Assembly (NCBI GenBank): GCA_032119595.1
Contig: JAUMBQ010000004.1
Span: 186,001-250,000 of the forward strand
Length of the DNA stretch: 64,000 bases
Direction: 5' to 3'
Source of the DNA: JAGIBJ01 sp032119595
GTDB lineage: Bacteria; Actinomycetota; Thermoleophilia; Solirubrobacterales; Solirubrobacteraceae
Shown one piece after another: positions 41,860 to 49,261 of this stretch. Below the pieces are notes generated by a model that ran no database searches, was not told the DNA's origin, and worked only from the letters and a program-made list of their open reading frames with translations. Every line of letters begins with the position of its first letter. Positions within the stretch are counted from its first letter, which is position 1. The translations under genes were made by a program, and so were the position numbers.

Positions 41860-42046
41860 AAGATCGGCAGCCGGTAGCCGGGCTGGACTCGCGCACGACA
41901 GACGTATTAGCGCCCGACGGGCTGGGCGTTCTGCCTGGAACCTGCGGGCGTCCCCCGGTCGGCCGGGGTCATCTGGACAGGCTCGGCCGGGTAACCGGCA
42001 GAACCAGCGCCACGATAGTGGAATCGTTACAAAGTCCGCCGATAAG

Positions 42047-42067
42047 TGAGAACCATTCGCATAGAGT
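42047..42067 (+). promoter_or_regulatory. Promoter of the FAD reductase gene with overlapping dyad
   Basis: TAGAGT (42062-42067), 7 nt, ATG at 42075. Immediately upstream, TGAGAACCATTCGCA (42047-42061) is a 15-bp dyad (TGaGAA-N3-TTCgCA), shaped like a Fur-superfamily site in the spacer region. Confidence 0.45.
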
Positions 42068-42074
42068 CCGCGGC

Positions 42075-43037
42075 ATGACGAGTACATCGGAGTCAGTGGC
42101 AGGCGGAGTCGTTCGGCGGGTCGAGGTCGCGATCGTCGGCGGGGGGCCAGCCGGGCTGTCGGCCGCGCTCGTCTTGGGGCGTGCTCGGCGGTCGGTGCTC
42201 GTGATCGACGCCGGTACCCCCGGGCATTTCGCTGCGGACGCCGTGCACGGCTTCCTGGGTCAGGAAAACGTCCCGCCGCGGGAGCTGCGCCGGCGGGTTT
42301 GGGAGCAGCTCGCCCCATTCGACGTCGAACTCGTTGAGGGCGAGGTCGTCGGTGGACGGGCGGTCGGTGCGGCGGGGCTGTCCGACGTTGGTGGTGGTGG
42401 TGGCGGTGTGCGAGGGGCCGTCGATATCGACAGCGGATTCGTGCTCACGCTGGCGGACGGGTCGTCGGTCGAGGCTCCAGCCGTGCTGCTCGCGGGCGGT
42501 GTCCGGTACGGCGTGCGCGACCTGCCCGGTCTGGAGTCGCTGTGGGGAACGCACCTCTTCCACTGCCCGTTCTGTCACGGCTGGGAGGTGCGCGGCAAGC
42601 GCGTCGGTGTGGTCGCGCCGCCGCCAGCGCTGGGGCACCTGCGGCCGCTCCTCGCGCTCTGGGCCGATGACCTCACGGCGTTTTCGAGCGTGGAGGGTGA
42701 GGGGCTGGACGTGCCCGTCGCCACAGGCGTCCGGCTCGAAGGCGATGAGGTCGTTCTTCAGACCACCGACGGCGCCGAGCACCGCTTCGACGCGCTGTTT
42801 TCCCCGCCCGTGCTCTCAGCCGTCGGCGACCTGCCGGAACAGCTGGGCGTCGAGCGGATCGAGACCTCGTTCTCGCCGGACCCGATTGCCCTTGCTGTCG
42901 ACGCGTGGGGTGCAACGTCGGTCGCCGGGGTGTTCGCCGGAGGCGACCTCACTGGCGAGCTGCCCACCGTCGCCAGTGCGGTGCAGGGCGGCTCGAGGGC
43001 CGGCGCCGGCATCGTGCGCATGTTCGCCGGCCAGTGA
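42075..43037 (+). CDS. FAD/NAD(P)-dependent oxidoreductase, thioredoxin-reductase-like
   Basis: Protein of 320 aa with the low-molecular-weight thioredoxin reductase layout. FAD-binding VAIVGGGPAGLSAALVLGRA is near residue 17, the active-site region is HCPFCHGWEVRGKRVGV (CPFC redox pair, ~158), and the C-terminal FAD motif is VFAGGDLTGELPTVASAVQGGSRAG. The NAD(P) half lacks a clean GxGxxA/G (VGVVAPPPALGH), which suggests altered or lost pyridine-nucleotide binding, as in ferredoxin- or flavin-coupled relatives. A Gly/Val-rich insert (SDVGGGGGGVRG) is unusual. Leaderless start with a possible operator. Convergent with gloA. Confidence 0.87.
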   Translation: MTSTSESVAGGVVRRVEVAIVGGGPAGLSAALVLGRARRSVLVIDAGTPGHFAADAVHGFLGQENVPPRELRRRVWEQLAPFDVELVEGEVVGGRAVGAAGLSDVGGGGGGVRGAVDIDSGFVLTLADGSSVEAPAVLLAGGVRYGVRDLPGLESLWGTHLFHCPFCHGWEVRGKRVGVVAPPPALGHLRPLLALWADDLTAFSSVEGEGLDVPVATGVRLEGDEVVLQTTDGAEHRFDALFSPPVLSAVGDLPEQLGVERIETSFSPDPIALAVDAWGATSVAGVFAGGDLTGELPTVASAVQGGSRAGAGIVRMFAGQ

Positions 43038-43158
43038 TGCACCACGAAATAGGGCGCCACTTGGACGACCCCGGTTTCGAGAACAGTCCACCCTATTTTC
43101 CGGTGTCTCTCCGAGTCGCCCGCTGCACCGCTAACGCCCGCGTCGCCTCAGTTCGCCC

Positions 43159-43560
43159 TCAGTACGAGGCGAGGTCGCCCTTCTCGATGAGTTCGACGCG
43201 GTAGTCGTCGGGGTCGCGGACGAAACAGATCCGCGAACCGGTGGTCCGTCCGCCGGGACGGTACGGCGGCTTCTCCGGCGAGATGCCGTCGGCGGCCAGG
43301 GCCTCGAGGGTCGCGTCGAGGTCGGCGACGCCCAGCGCGATGTGCCCGTAGCCGGTGCCGTTGTCGTACTCACCGACGCCGTGGTTGTACGTCAGCTCCA
43401 GCACCTGCGGCTGGTCGTCGGTGCCCAGGAACACGTTCGTCGCGTCGTCGCCAATCGGCATCCGCCGCTGCTCAGCCAGGCCGAGCTTGGCGTAGAACGC
43501 CACCGATCGATCGATGTCGCCGATGCGATAACAGGTGTGCAGGAAGCGAAAGCCGGCCAT
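43159..43560 (-). CDS. gloA: Lactoylglutathione lyase-type glyoxalase I
   Basis: VOC enzyme of 133 aa isomerising the methylglyoxal-thiol hemithioacetal to an S-lactoyl thioester. All four metal ligands are in place: His in FLHTCYRIGDID, Glu in VLELTYNHG, His in GYGHIALGV and Glu in YRVELIEKGD. NPVFYxKLG-like SVAFYAKLGL and F.RDPDDY are family marks. In an actinobacterium the co-substrate may be mycothiol rather than glutathione (inference). The start is supported by TAGCCT seven bases upstream. Its divergent neighbour is the hipBA operator region. Confidence 0.93.
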   Translation of the reverse strand: MAGFRFLHTCYRIGDIDRSVAFYAKLGLAEQRRMPIGDDATNVFLGTDDQPQVLELTYNHGVGEYDNGTGYGHIALGVADLDATLEALAADGISPEKPPYRPGGRTTGSRICFVRDPDDYRVELIEKGDLASY

Positions 43561-43567
43561 GACGCCG

Positions 43568-43573
43568 AGGCTA
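43568..43573 (-). promoter_or_regulatory. Leaderless -10 (TAGCCT) of gloA
   Basis: TAGCCT, then 7 nt, then ATG at 43560. Confidence 0.6.
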
Positions 43574-43652
43574 GTGTGGGGTGGCCTTCGTTCGCGTCAC
43601 GAGTCGGCTCTCGCGTGGACCCATGGATGTACTTGTGCGAGTCCGCGTTGTA

Positions 43653-43769
43653 ACCGTACGGGCACATCTACACATCGTAACCGTACGGTGGCAGATTGAT
43701 CCTGTAACCGTTCGGTGTCCGGACGTGTTGTAACCGTTCGGTGTCGATGCTAGGATGTCACCGAACGGT
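43653..43769 (+). promoter_or_regulatory. Five-site operator array upstream of hipBA
   Basis: Five copies of the dyad ACCG-WW-CGGT: 43653-43662 (ACCGTACGGG), 43680-43689 (ACCGTACGGT), 43707-43716 and 43733-43742 (ACCGTTCGGT), and 43760-43769 (ACCGAACGGT). Spacing is 27, 27, 26 and 27 bp. Copies 1-4 are preceded by GTA; copy 5 overlaps the hipB start codon. Most likely cooperative HipB binding sites giving autorepression. Confidence 0.75.
43728..43756 (+). promoter_or_regulatory. hipBA promoter
   Basis: TTGTAA (43728-43733) and TAGGAT (43751-43756) with a 17-bp spacer. The -35 is embedded in operator copy 4, and copy 5 lies just past the -10. The GTG start is 11 nt after the -10. Confidence 0.55.
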
Positions 43770-44124
43770 GGCAAACCTGACGTTGAACCAGATCGCAGCG
43801 ACTGCGCGAGCGCGTCGCCGAGAGCTTGGCCTCAGCCAAGCCTCGCTGGCTGCGCGCGCAAACGTCTCGAGGAAGTGGATCAACGAATTCGAGCAGGGCA
43901 AGGCCAGTGCCGAGCTTGGGCTCGTGCTTCGCGTATGCGACGCACTTGGGTTGGCACTCAAGTTCGTTGATGACCGCTCGACGGGACGGACCGCGTCGAC
44001 GACGTCGACGGAGGCAAGTGCGCAGCTACCACCGGCTGACCTCATGGCGGCTCTCGAAGCGTCTCTCGCGAGAGCGAGGGCGGGTCGTCCTACCAATTCC
44101 CGCCAAGGCTGGACCCAGGGATGA
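43768..44124 (+). CDS. hipB: HipB-like antitoxin, XRE-family regulator
   Basis: Protein of 118 aa with an XRE helix-turn-helix: IAATARARRRELGLSQASLAARANVSRKWINEFEQGKASAELGLVLRVCDALGLAL (~7-62). A Thr/Ser-rich middle and an Ala-rich C-terminal helix may plug HipA. HipB neutralises the HipA kinase and represses its own operon. The GTG 43768 start gives the usual short N-terminus; GTG 43741 would add nine unlikely residues (SMLGCHRT) encoded across operator 5. It shares ATGA with hipA, so the two are translationally coupled. Confidence 0.88.
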   Translation: MANLTLNQIAATARARRRELGLSQASLAARANVSRKWINEFEQGKASAELGLVLRVCDALGLALKFVDDRSTGRTASTTSTEASAQLPPADLMAALEASLARARAGRPTNSRQGWTQG

Positions 44125-45404
44125 GCGACCTGCTTGAGGTTTGGCTCTACGACCAGCCGGCAGGCTCGCTGGAACGCCTGTCGAGCGGCCAGCTGCGCTT
44201 CAGATACGACGACGATTACCGCAGCCGAGACGGTGCCACGCCACTGTCCCTGTCCATGCCACTTGAGCTGGGGCGATTCGGGCATCGCGAGATTCACCCG
44301 TGGCTGCAAGGCCTGCTGCCTGACAACGACCGTGTGCTCACCCGGTGGGGGCAGCAGTTCCACGTCTCGCCTTCGTCTCCGTTTGCGCTCTTGGGTACAC
44401 CCATCGGCCTCGAATGTTCCGGCGCGGTGCAGTTCCGCCGGGCGTCTGCCGGAGTCGAGCAGCCGGCCGTCGTTGACTGGCTTGATGAAGACGGAGTCGC
44501 CAAGCGGATCCGTGCGCTCCGAGAGGACCAGGCGGCATGGACGACGCGGTCCACGAAAGGGCAGTTCAGCTTGGCGGGAGCGCAGGCCAAGTTCGCACTG
44601 CGGCGCGAAGAGGGCCGTTGGGGGATGCCGTCTGGCTCGGAGCCGACGACGCACATTCTTAAGCCGGCAATCGACGGCCTCACCGACCACGACCTCAACG
44701 AGCACCTCTGTTTGGCAGCCGCGGGTCGAGTCGGGTTGCCCGTCGCACGGACCTGGGTCGAACGGTTCGTCGACGAAGCGGCTCTGGTGGTGGAGCGCTA
44801 CGACCGAATTGAGACTCGCGGCAGGTTGGTGCGGCTCCACCAGGAGGACTTGTGCCAGGCCCTTGGTGTCTCGCCGGTGCGCAAGTACCAAAACGAAGGT
44901 GGGCCTTCGCCGGGCGACATCGCGCAGCTGCTGCGTCGCACCATGAACTCGGGCGATGCGGATGAGGCGGTCCGTACGTTCGCAGATGGTCTGATCTGGA
45001 ACTGGCTCATTGGCGGTACTGACGCCCACGCCAAGAACTACTCGGTGCTGCTGGTCGCGAACACGGTCCGCTTTGCGCCGCTTTACGACATTGCGTCGGC
45101 GCTCCCGTACGGCGACCACGAACGCAAACTCAAGCTGGCGATGAAGCTCGGGGGCTCGTACGACATCTATCCGGCGTACAACCGGTGGGGCAAGGCGGCG
45201 AAGGAGCTGGGCCTGTCAGCCGACGAACTCACGGGCCGCGTCGAAGTTCTCGCCCGGCGTGCGCCGGCGGCATTCGCTGCAGCCGCCGAAGAGGTCGACC
45301 ATCTGGGCCGAGACTTGCCTGAGCGCCTCACCGACCTCATCGCTGACCGTGTAGCGCGATGCATTCGGATGATGGAGACGACCAAGCCGCTGGAACCTCA
45401 GTGA
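44121..45404 (+). CDS. hipA: HipA-like Ser/Thr kinase toxin
   Basis: Toxin kinase of 427 aa that in E. coli phosphorylates glutamyl-tRNA synthetase and causes persistence. N-terminal HipA_N domain (~1-105, with GRFGHREIHPWLQGLLPDN), then the kinase core: SLAGAQAKFAL with Ser150 at the position of the autophosphorylated P-loop Ser, ATP-binding Lys181 in THILKP, VVERYDR, catalytic Asp301 and Asn306 in GGTDAHAKNYS, and metal-binding Asp323 in APLYDI. All key residues are intact, so the toxin is probably active. The target here is unknown. Confidence 0.93.
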   Translation: MSDLLEVWLYDQPAGSLERLSSGQLRFRYDDDYRSRDGATPLSLSMPLELGRFGHREIHPWLQGLLPDNDRVLTRWGQQFHVSPSSPFALLGTPIGLECSGAVQFRRASAGVEQPAVVDWLDEDGVAKRIRALREDQAAWTTRSTKGQFSLAGAQAKFALRREEGRWGMPSGSEPTTHILKPAIDGLTDHDLNEHLCLAAAGRVGLPVARTWVERFVDEAALVVERYDRIETRGRLVRLHQEDLCQALGVSPVRKYQNEGGPSPGDIAQLLRRTMNSGDADEAVRTFADGLIWNWLIGGTDAHAKNYSVLLVANTVRFAPLYDIASALPYGDHERKLKLAMKLGGSYDIYPAYNRWGKAAKELGLSADELTGRVEVLARRAPAAFAAAAEEVDHLGRDLPERLTDLIADRVARCIRMMETTKPLEPQ

Positions 45405-45528
45405 ACTGGCTCGTGTGAGCGAGAGATCGCGCCGCAGATTCCGTTCGGGTGGAGCCGACTCAGGCCTCCGGCCATGTCGGATTCACCTGGACGGAAGATG
45501 CAAGCGAGATCCGCTCACACGAGTCAGT
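45405..45528. repeat. 17-bp inverted pair linking the hipA and pyk 3' ends
   Basis: ACTGGCTCGTGTGAGCG (45405-45421) right after the hipA stop and CGCTCACACGAGTCAGT (45512-45528), which includes the pyk stop, are inverted copies with one mismatch, ~90 bp apart. Each contains a small GCTC/GAGC hairpin. Could be a bidirectional terminator or an old junction. Confidence 0.55.
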
Positions 45529-47032
45529 GGTTCCAGTCCGCCCATGGTGCGCCGGCTTCGCCGAGCGTCATGACCTGCAGGAGTGACGTCGAGCCGGGTT
45601 TGGCGCTCGGGAGGCCGGCGGTGACGCCGACGCGCATGCCGGGCTTGCACCAGCCGAGTTCGATGACGCGGCGGGTGGCGTCGGCGATGAGGCCTTCGGT
45701 GGTGGCGTGGCGGTCGATGGCGGCCGCTTTGACGCCCCAGTAGGTGCCGCAGCGCCGGACGGTTTCGTGGCCGGGAGAGAGGGCGAGAATCGGCACGGTC
45801 GGGCGGTGGGCCGACATGATGCGGGCGGTGCGACCGGAGAGGGTCGGCACGATGAGGGCGTCGAGACCGAGGGTGCGGACGGCTTCACAGGCGGCGTGGG
45901 CGACGGTGTAGTCGGGGCCGACCTTGGCGCGGGTGACGCGGTGCTGGTTCCACTCGCGGTACGGCGCTTCGGGCTCGGTGGCGCGGGCGATCGCGTCGAG
46001 CATGGCGACGGACTCGACGGGGTAGGCGCCGACGGCGGTCTCCTGGGAGAGCATCACGGCGTCGGTGCCGTCGAGGATGGCGTTGGCGACGTCGGTGGCT
46101 TCGGCGCGGGTGGGGCGCGAGCTGGTGACCATCGAGTCGAGCATCTGCGTGGCGGTGATCGACGGGCGCGCGAGACGGCCGCAGGCGCGCAACAGGCGCT
46201 TCTGCACGATCGGCATTTGCTCGATCGGGAGTTCGATGCCGAGGTCGCCGCGGGCGACCATGATCACGTCGGACGCGGCGATGATCTCGTCTTGACGTTC
46301 GACGGCCTGCGGCTTCTCGATCTTGGAGATGAGCGGGAGGCGCGTCTCGGCGCGGACGGCGTTGACGTCGTCGGCGGAGCGCACGAACGACAGCGCGACG
46401 AGGTCGATGCGCATGCGCTCGCCGGCCCGCAGCAGTTCGAGGTCGTCGGAGCCGACGGCGGGGAGGACGGCCGCCTCGCCGGGAACGTTGAGGCCCTGAC
46501 GGCTGGCGAGCATGCCTCCGACTTCGACGGAGGCGTCGAGCTCGCCGTGCTCGGGGCGCACGGCGGTGACGCGCAAGCGCAGCTTGCCGTCGGCGAGGTA
46601 GATGACTTCACCGGCGCTGACCGCCTCGGCGAGCTGCGGCGCTTCGACGTACAGGTGGCGGGCGGTGCCGAGGCGGCCCTCCTCGATCTCGGTGGAGATC
46701 GTGAGTTCGCGCCCGATCTGCAGCTCGACGAGGTCGTTCTCCAGTTTGGAGACGCGCAGCTTCGGGCCGGGGAGGTCGCCGAAGACGGCGACGGGGCGAC
46801 CGGCGGCGTTGGCGGCGTCGCGAACGAGGTCGACGGCGGTCGCGTGGTCCTCCGGTGTGCCGTGCGAGAAGTTGAGGCGCGCTACGTCCAGCCCGGCGTC
46901 GATCATGCGACGGAGGACTTCCGGGTTCGCCGAGGCGGGCCCGATGGTGGCGACGATCTTCGTTCTGCGCTCGATGCTGATGAATCTAGCGGCGGCTGGC
47001 GCGTCGTCGTTGCTCCGCGAGCGAACCTGCAC
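45524..47032 (-). CDS. pyk: Pyruvate kinase
   Basis: Glycolytic enzyme converting PEP and ADP to pyruvate and ATP. Signature stretches: RRTKIVATIGPAS, LNFSHGTPEDH, GDLPGPKLRV, LISKIEKPQAVE (catalytic Lys), VMVARGDLGIELP (metal site), RPSITATQMLDSM and the C-terminal VGVTAGLPS. About 483-502 aa, no C-terminal PEP-utiliser extension. The start is unclear. GTG 47032 is the only canonical upstream codon but adds ~19 unusual residues. Alternatively TAGATT (46983-46988) sits exactly 7 nt before an ATC codon at 46975 that opens IERRTKIV. Convergent with hipA. Confidence 0.93.
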   Translation of the reverse strand: MQVRSRSNDDAPAAARFISIERRTKIVATIGPASANPEVLRRMIDAGLDVARLNFSHGTPEDHATAVDLVRDAANAAGRPVAVFGDLPGPKLRVSKLENDLVELQIGRELTISTEIEEGRLGTARHLYVEAPQLAEAVSAGEVIYLADGKLRLRVTAVRPEHGELDASVEVGGMLASRQGLNVPGEAAVLPAVGSDDLELLRAGERMRIDLVALSFVRSADDVNAVRAETRLPLISKIEKPQAVERQDEIIAASDVIMVARGDLGIELPIEQMPIVQKRLLRACGRLARPSITATQMLDSMVTSSRPTRAEATDVANAILDGTDAVMLSQETAVGAYPVESVAMLDAIARATEPEAPYREWNQHRVTRAKVGPDYTVAHAACEAVRTLGLDALIVPTLSGRTARIMSAHRPTVPILALSPGHETVRRCGTYWGVKAAAIDRHATTEGLIADATRRVIELGWCKPGMRVGVTAGLPSAKPGSTSLLQVMTLGEAGAPWADWNH

Positions 47033-47104
47033 GCGTCGCCGACGCGCCAGCCCCGTGTTCGCTGGCGTTTGCGGGACCGCTGCGTCTGCAAGAACGCTTG
47101 TCGA

Positions 47105-48259
47105 TCAGACGAGCTTGCCGTTGTCCACGATCGTTGCGCCGTCGGCGGTGAGGAGTCCGCCGTCGCGGAGGTCGGCGATGAGGTCCCAGTGAATCGCCGA
47201 CGTGTTCTCGCCGCCGGTCTCCGGATATGACTGTCCGACCGCGAGGTGCACGGTGCCGGTGATCTTCTCGTCGAGCAGCGTCGAGCCGGTCGGCCGGTCG
47301 ATGCCAGGGCTCGTGCCGATCCCGAGTTCGCCGAGGTAACGAGCGCCGTCGTCGGTGGCGAGTTCGGCCTCGAGGATGTCTTGTCCCTCGTCGGCGGTGG
47401 CCTCGATCACCCGGCCGTCCTGGAAGACGAGCCGCGCGCCCGTCACGATGCCGCCGGGACGGTACGAGGGCACGTCGAACCGGATGACGCCGTTTGCAGA
47501 GCGCTCGTGGGGACCGGTGAAGACCTCGCCGGACGGGAGGTTGCGCCGGCCGTCGGAGTTCTGCCACGTGCGGCCACCGACTTCGAGGGTGATGTCGGTG
47601 CCGTCGGCCTGGATGCGGATGGTGCTGGCCTTGGTCAGGCGTTCGATGAGTGCAGCCTGCATCGCGGAGAGGTCGGCCCAGGCAGCGGCCGGATCGGGGC
47701 GGTCGAGCATGAGGGCGCGGTGCACGAACGTGGCGTACTGCTCTTCGGGGAGGCGGGCGCGCTGCGCGAGGGCGGGCGTCGGGAAGATCGTGAGGCACCA
47801 CGGCGTCGTCATCGACGTGCGCCGCAGCGCCTGTCGTCCGCGCGCGAGCTGGGCCACGCGGGCGGGGTCGGCGCCCGCGAGCGGCTCGGTCGGCCCGGGG
47901 GCGTGGACGCGTACGAGCTTCGTTGCGGCTTGGAGTTCGGCGAGCGCGATCGGCGAGGGTGCGTCGAGTTGCGCGTCCAGGGCGTGGTCGACCACTGCGC
48001 GGGAGAGCCCGTCGATCTCCACGTGCAGCGTCGGCCAGGCGCCGCGCTCGAGTACCGCCCGGTGGATGGCTCGGCCGAGCGGGAGGGCGGACTCGGGGAC
48101 TTCGATCAGGACCGCGTCACCCGGCTCGACCCGGATGCTCCAGTCGCACAGGAGCGCCGCGTGCGCGGCGGGATCGTAGGCGAGGGCGGCTTCAACCTCG
48201 TGGGCGGCCAGGCTCGCGGCGCGGGCCGTCGCGCTGAGGGCTGAAGGGTCGACGCTCAC
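47105..48259 (-). CDS. M29 family aminopeptidase (aminopeptidase T/S type)
   Basis: Metallo-aminopeptidase of 384 aa in the M29 family (AmpS/AmpT). The C-terminal metal site is recognisable: NLPSGEVFTGP (Glu), DEKITGTVHLAVGQSYPETGG (Glu and His) and SAIHWDLIADL (His, Asp). The N-terminal Rossmann-like half includes WSIRVEPGDAVLIEVPE. Typical length for the family is ~400. The GTG start overlaps the stop of the upstream 120-aa gene (GTGA), so both are co-transcribed from the leaderless promoter at ~48625. Confidence 0.9.
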   Translation of the reverse strand: MSVDPSALSATARAASLAAHEVEAALAYDPAAHAALLCDWSIRVEPGDAVLIEVPESALPLGRAIHRAVLERGAWPTLHVEIDGLSRAVVDHALDAQLDAPSPIALAELQAATKLVRVHAPGPTEPLAGADPARVAQLARGRQALRRTSMTTPWCLTIFPTPALAQRARLPEEQYATFVHRALMLDRPDPAAAWADLSAMQAALIERLTKASTIRIQADGTDITLEVGGRTWQNSDGRRNLPSGEVFTGPHERSANGVIRFDVPSYRPGGIVTGARLVFQDGRVIEATADEGQDILEAELATDDGARYLGELGIGTSPGIDRPTGSTLLDEKITGTVHLAVGQSYPETGGENTSAIHWDLIADLRDGGLLTADGATIVDNGKLV

Positions 48260-48618
48260 GGGCGCTCCATCTCGGGGAAGTACTCGGCGAGGTGCTTGCG
48301 CAGCGACTCGCGCACGAACTTGCGCTCGTCCTGGGAGGCCATGCGGTACCGCCCGAGCAGCTCCTTGCGGACGGTGATCGGGGCGTCGTTCACATCCCAG
48401 AGGGTGGCGAGCTGCTCCCACAGGAACTCCAGGCCTCGCTGCCAGGAGTCGTCGGTGGAGCGCCGCAAATCGTGGATCTCGTTGTGGTACCGCGCTCGGG
48501 CCGGCAGCGGCAGACCGGCGCGCAGCTCCACCGCCAGGCCATCGGGCCCGCCGTCGTACCGCACCGAAGGCGCCTTCAGCTTCGGTAGCTGGTCCCGCTT
48601 GGCACGCTTCTTCGCCAC
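48256..48618 (-). CDS. Conserved-looking hypothetical protein, 120 aa
   Basis: Not recognised. A basic N-terminus (MAKKRAKRDQLPKLKAP) is followed by a charged, mainly helical domain containing HNEIHDLRRSTDDSW and GLEFLWEQLATLWDVNDAPIT, ending with LRKHLAEYFPEMERP. No signal peptide or membrane helix; cytoplasmic and possibly nucleic-acid binding given the Lys/Arg start (weak inference). GTG start with TACGCT 6 nt upstream. Four-base overlap with the M29 aminopeptidase gene downstream makes this the first gene of a two-gene operon. Confidence 0.8.
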   Translation of the reverse strand: MAKKRAKRDQLPKLKAPSVRYDGGPDGLAVELRAGLPLPARARYHNEIHDLRRSTDDSWQRGLEFLWEQLATLWDVNDAPITVRKELLGRYRMASQDERKFVRESLRKHLAEYFPEMERP

Positions 48619-48624
48619 AACGCA

Positions 48625-48630
48625 AGCGTA
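48625..48630 (-). promoter_or_regulatory. Leaderless -10 (TACGCT) of the hypothetical/M29 operon
   Basis: TACGCT, then 6 nt, then GTG at 48618. Confidence 0.65.
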
Positions 48631-48764
48631 TCGGGGCCTGTCAGCCGGCGGACGCGGTGTCTCTCACCCGAGTTTCGCTCCGCACCCGCCCACGGTTGCG
48701 AAAACGGGCCGACCGCGTCAACACCGCAACCGCTGGCGGCTGCTGGCCGTCGTTCGAGGCCGTT

Positions 48765-48930
48765 AATCGCCAGAGGTTGCGGTTTGCTGCTCGGGGTTGT
48801 CAACCGCTAGCGGTTGCGGTTCGCTGCTCGGGGTCGTCGATCGTTAGCGGTTGCGGTTACTGCTCGGGGTCGTCGATCGCTAGCGGTTGCGGTTTGCTGC
48901 TCGGGGTCGTCAACCGCTAGCGAGTGCGCC
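48765..48930 (+). repeat. 37-bp tandem repeat, about 4.5 copies
   Basis: Units at 48765-48801, 48802-48838, 48839-48874 (36 bp) and 48875-48911, then a partial one from 48912. The unit core is CGCTAGCGGTTGCGGTT followed by TGCTGCTCGGGGTCGTC. Unit 2 carries the perfect palindrome AACCGCTAGCGGTT. No unique spacers, so not a CRISPR. Confidence 0.85.
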
Positions 48931-49136
48931 GACTTGTGACGTCCGAGCGCTGAGGTCAACCGCGAGTGCCGAGGTCAACCGCGTGCGCTTCTGAGCGGGC
49001 GGGCCTGTCAATCGCTGAGGGTTGCGGCAGGGGAACGGGTGGCCGCAGTCGGGTGCGCCGACTCGTGACTTGCCGGCGCTGAGGTCAACCGCGTGGCTTT
49101 CTGAGCGGCCGGGCTTGTCAATCGCTGAGGGTTGCG
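48924..49136 (+). repeat. Duplicated ~85-100-bp block
   Basis: 48924-49026 and 49053-49136 share GTGCGCCGACT, GCTGAGGTCAACCGCG, TTCTGAGCGG and TGTCAATCGCTGAGGGTTGCG in the same order. The first copy has an extra internal 18-bp duplication around GAGTGCCGAGGTCAACCG. Confidence 0.75.
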
Positions 49137-49261
49137 CCGGCCGAGGGATGGCCAGCAGCCGTGAGGGGTTGCCCTAGGGGGTTTATGAGTCCGGTTTTGC
49201 AACCGCACGGAGTTGCAGGACGAAAACGGTGTTTGGGGACACCACTGCCAGCTGATGTATT

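Noticed and set aside
45405..45528. att sites flanking an integrated hipBA island
   Set aside because: Only one end carries the motif pair; no integrase, tRNA or direct repeat at the gloA side.
48657..48920. 87-aa repetitive Gly/Ser/Cys peptide in the tandem-repeat zone
   Set aside because: The repeat in the peptide simply mirrors the 37-bp DNA repeat; unit lengths of 37, 37, 36 and 37 bp do not keep a frame.
48765..48930. CRISPR array
   Set aside because: Regularly spaced repeats, but the entire 37-bp unit repeats with no unique spacers, and no cas genes are nearby.
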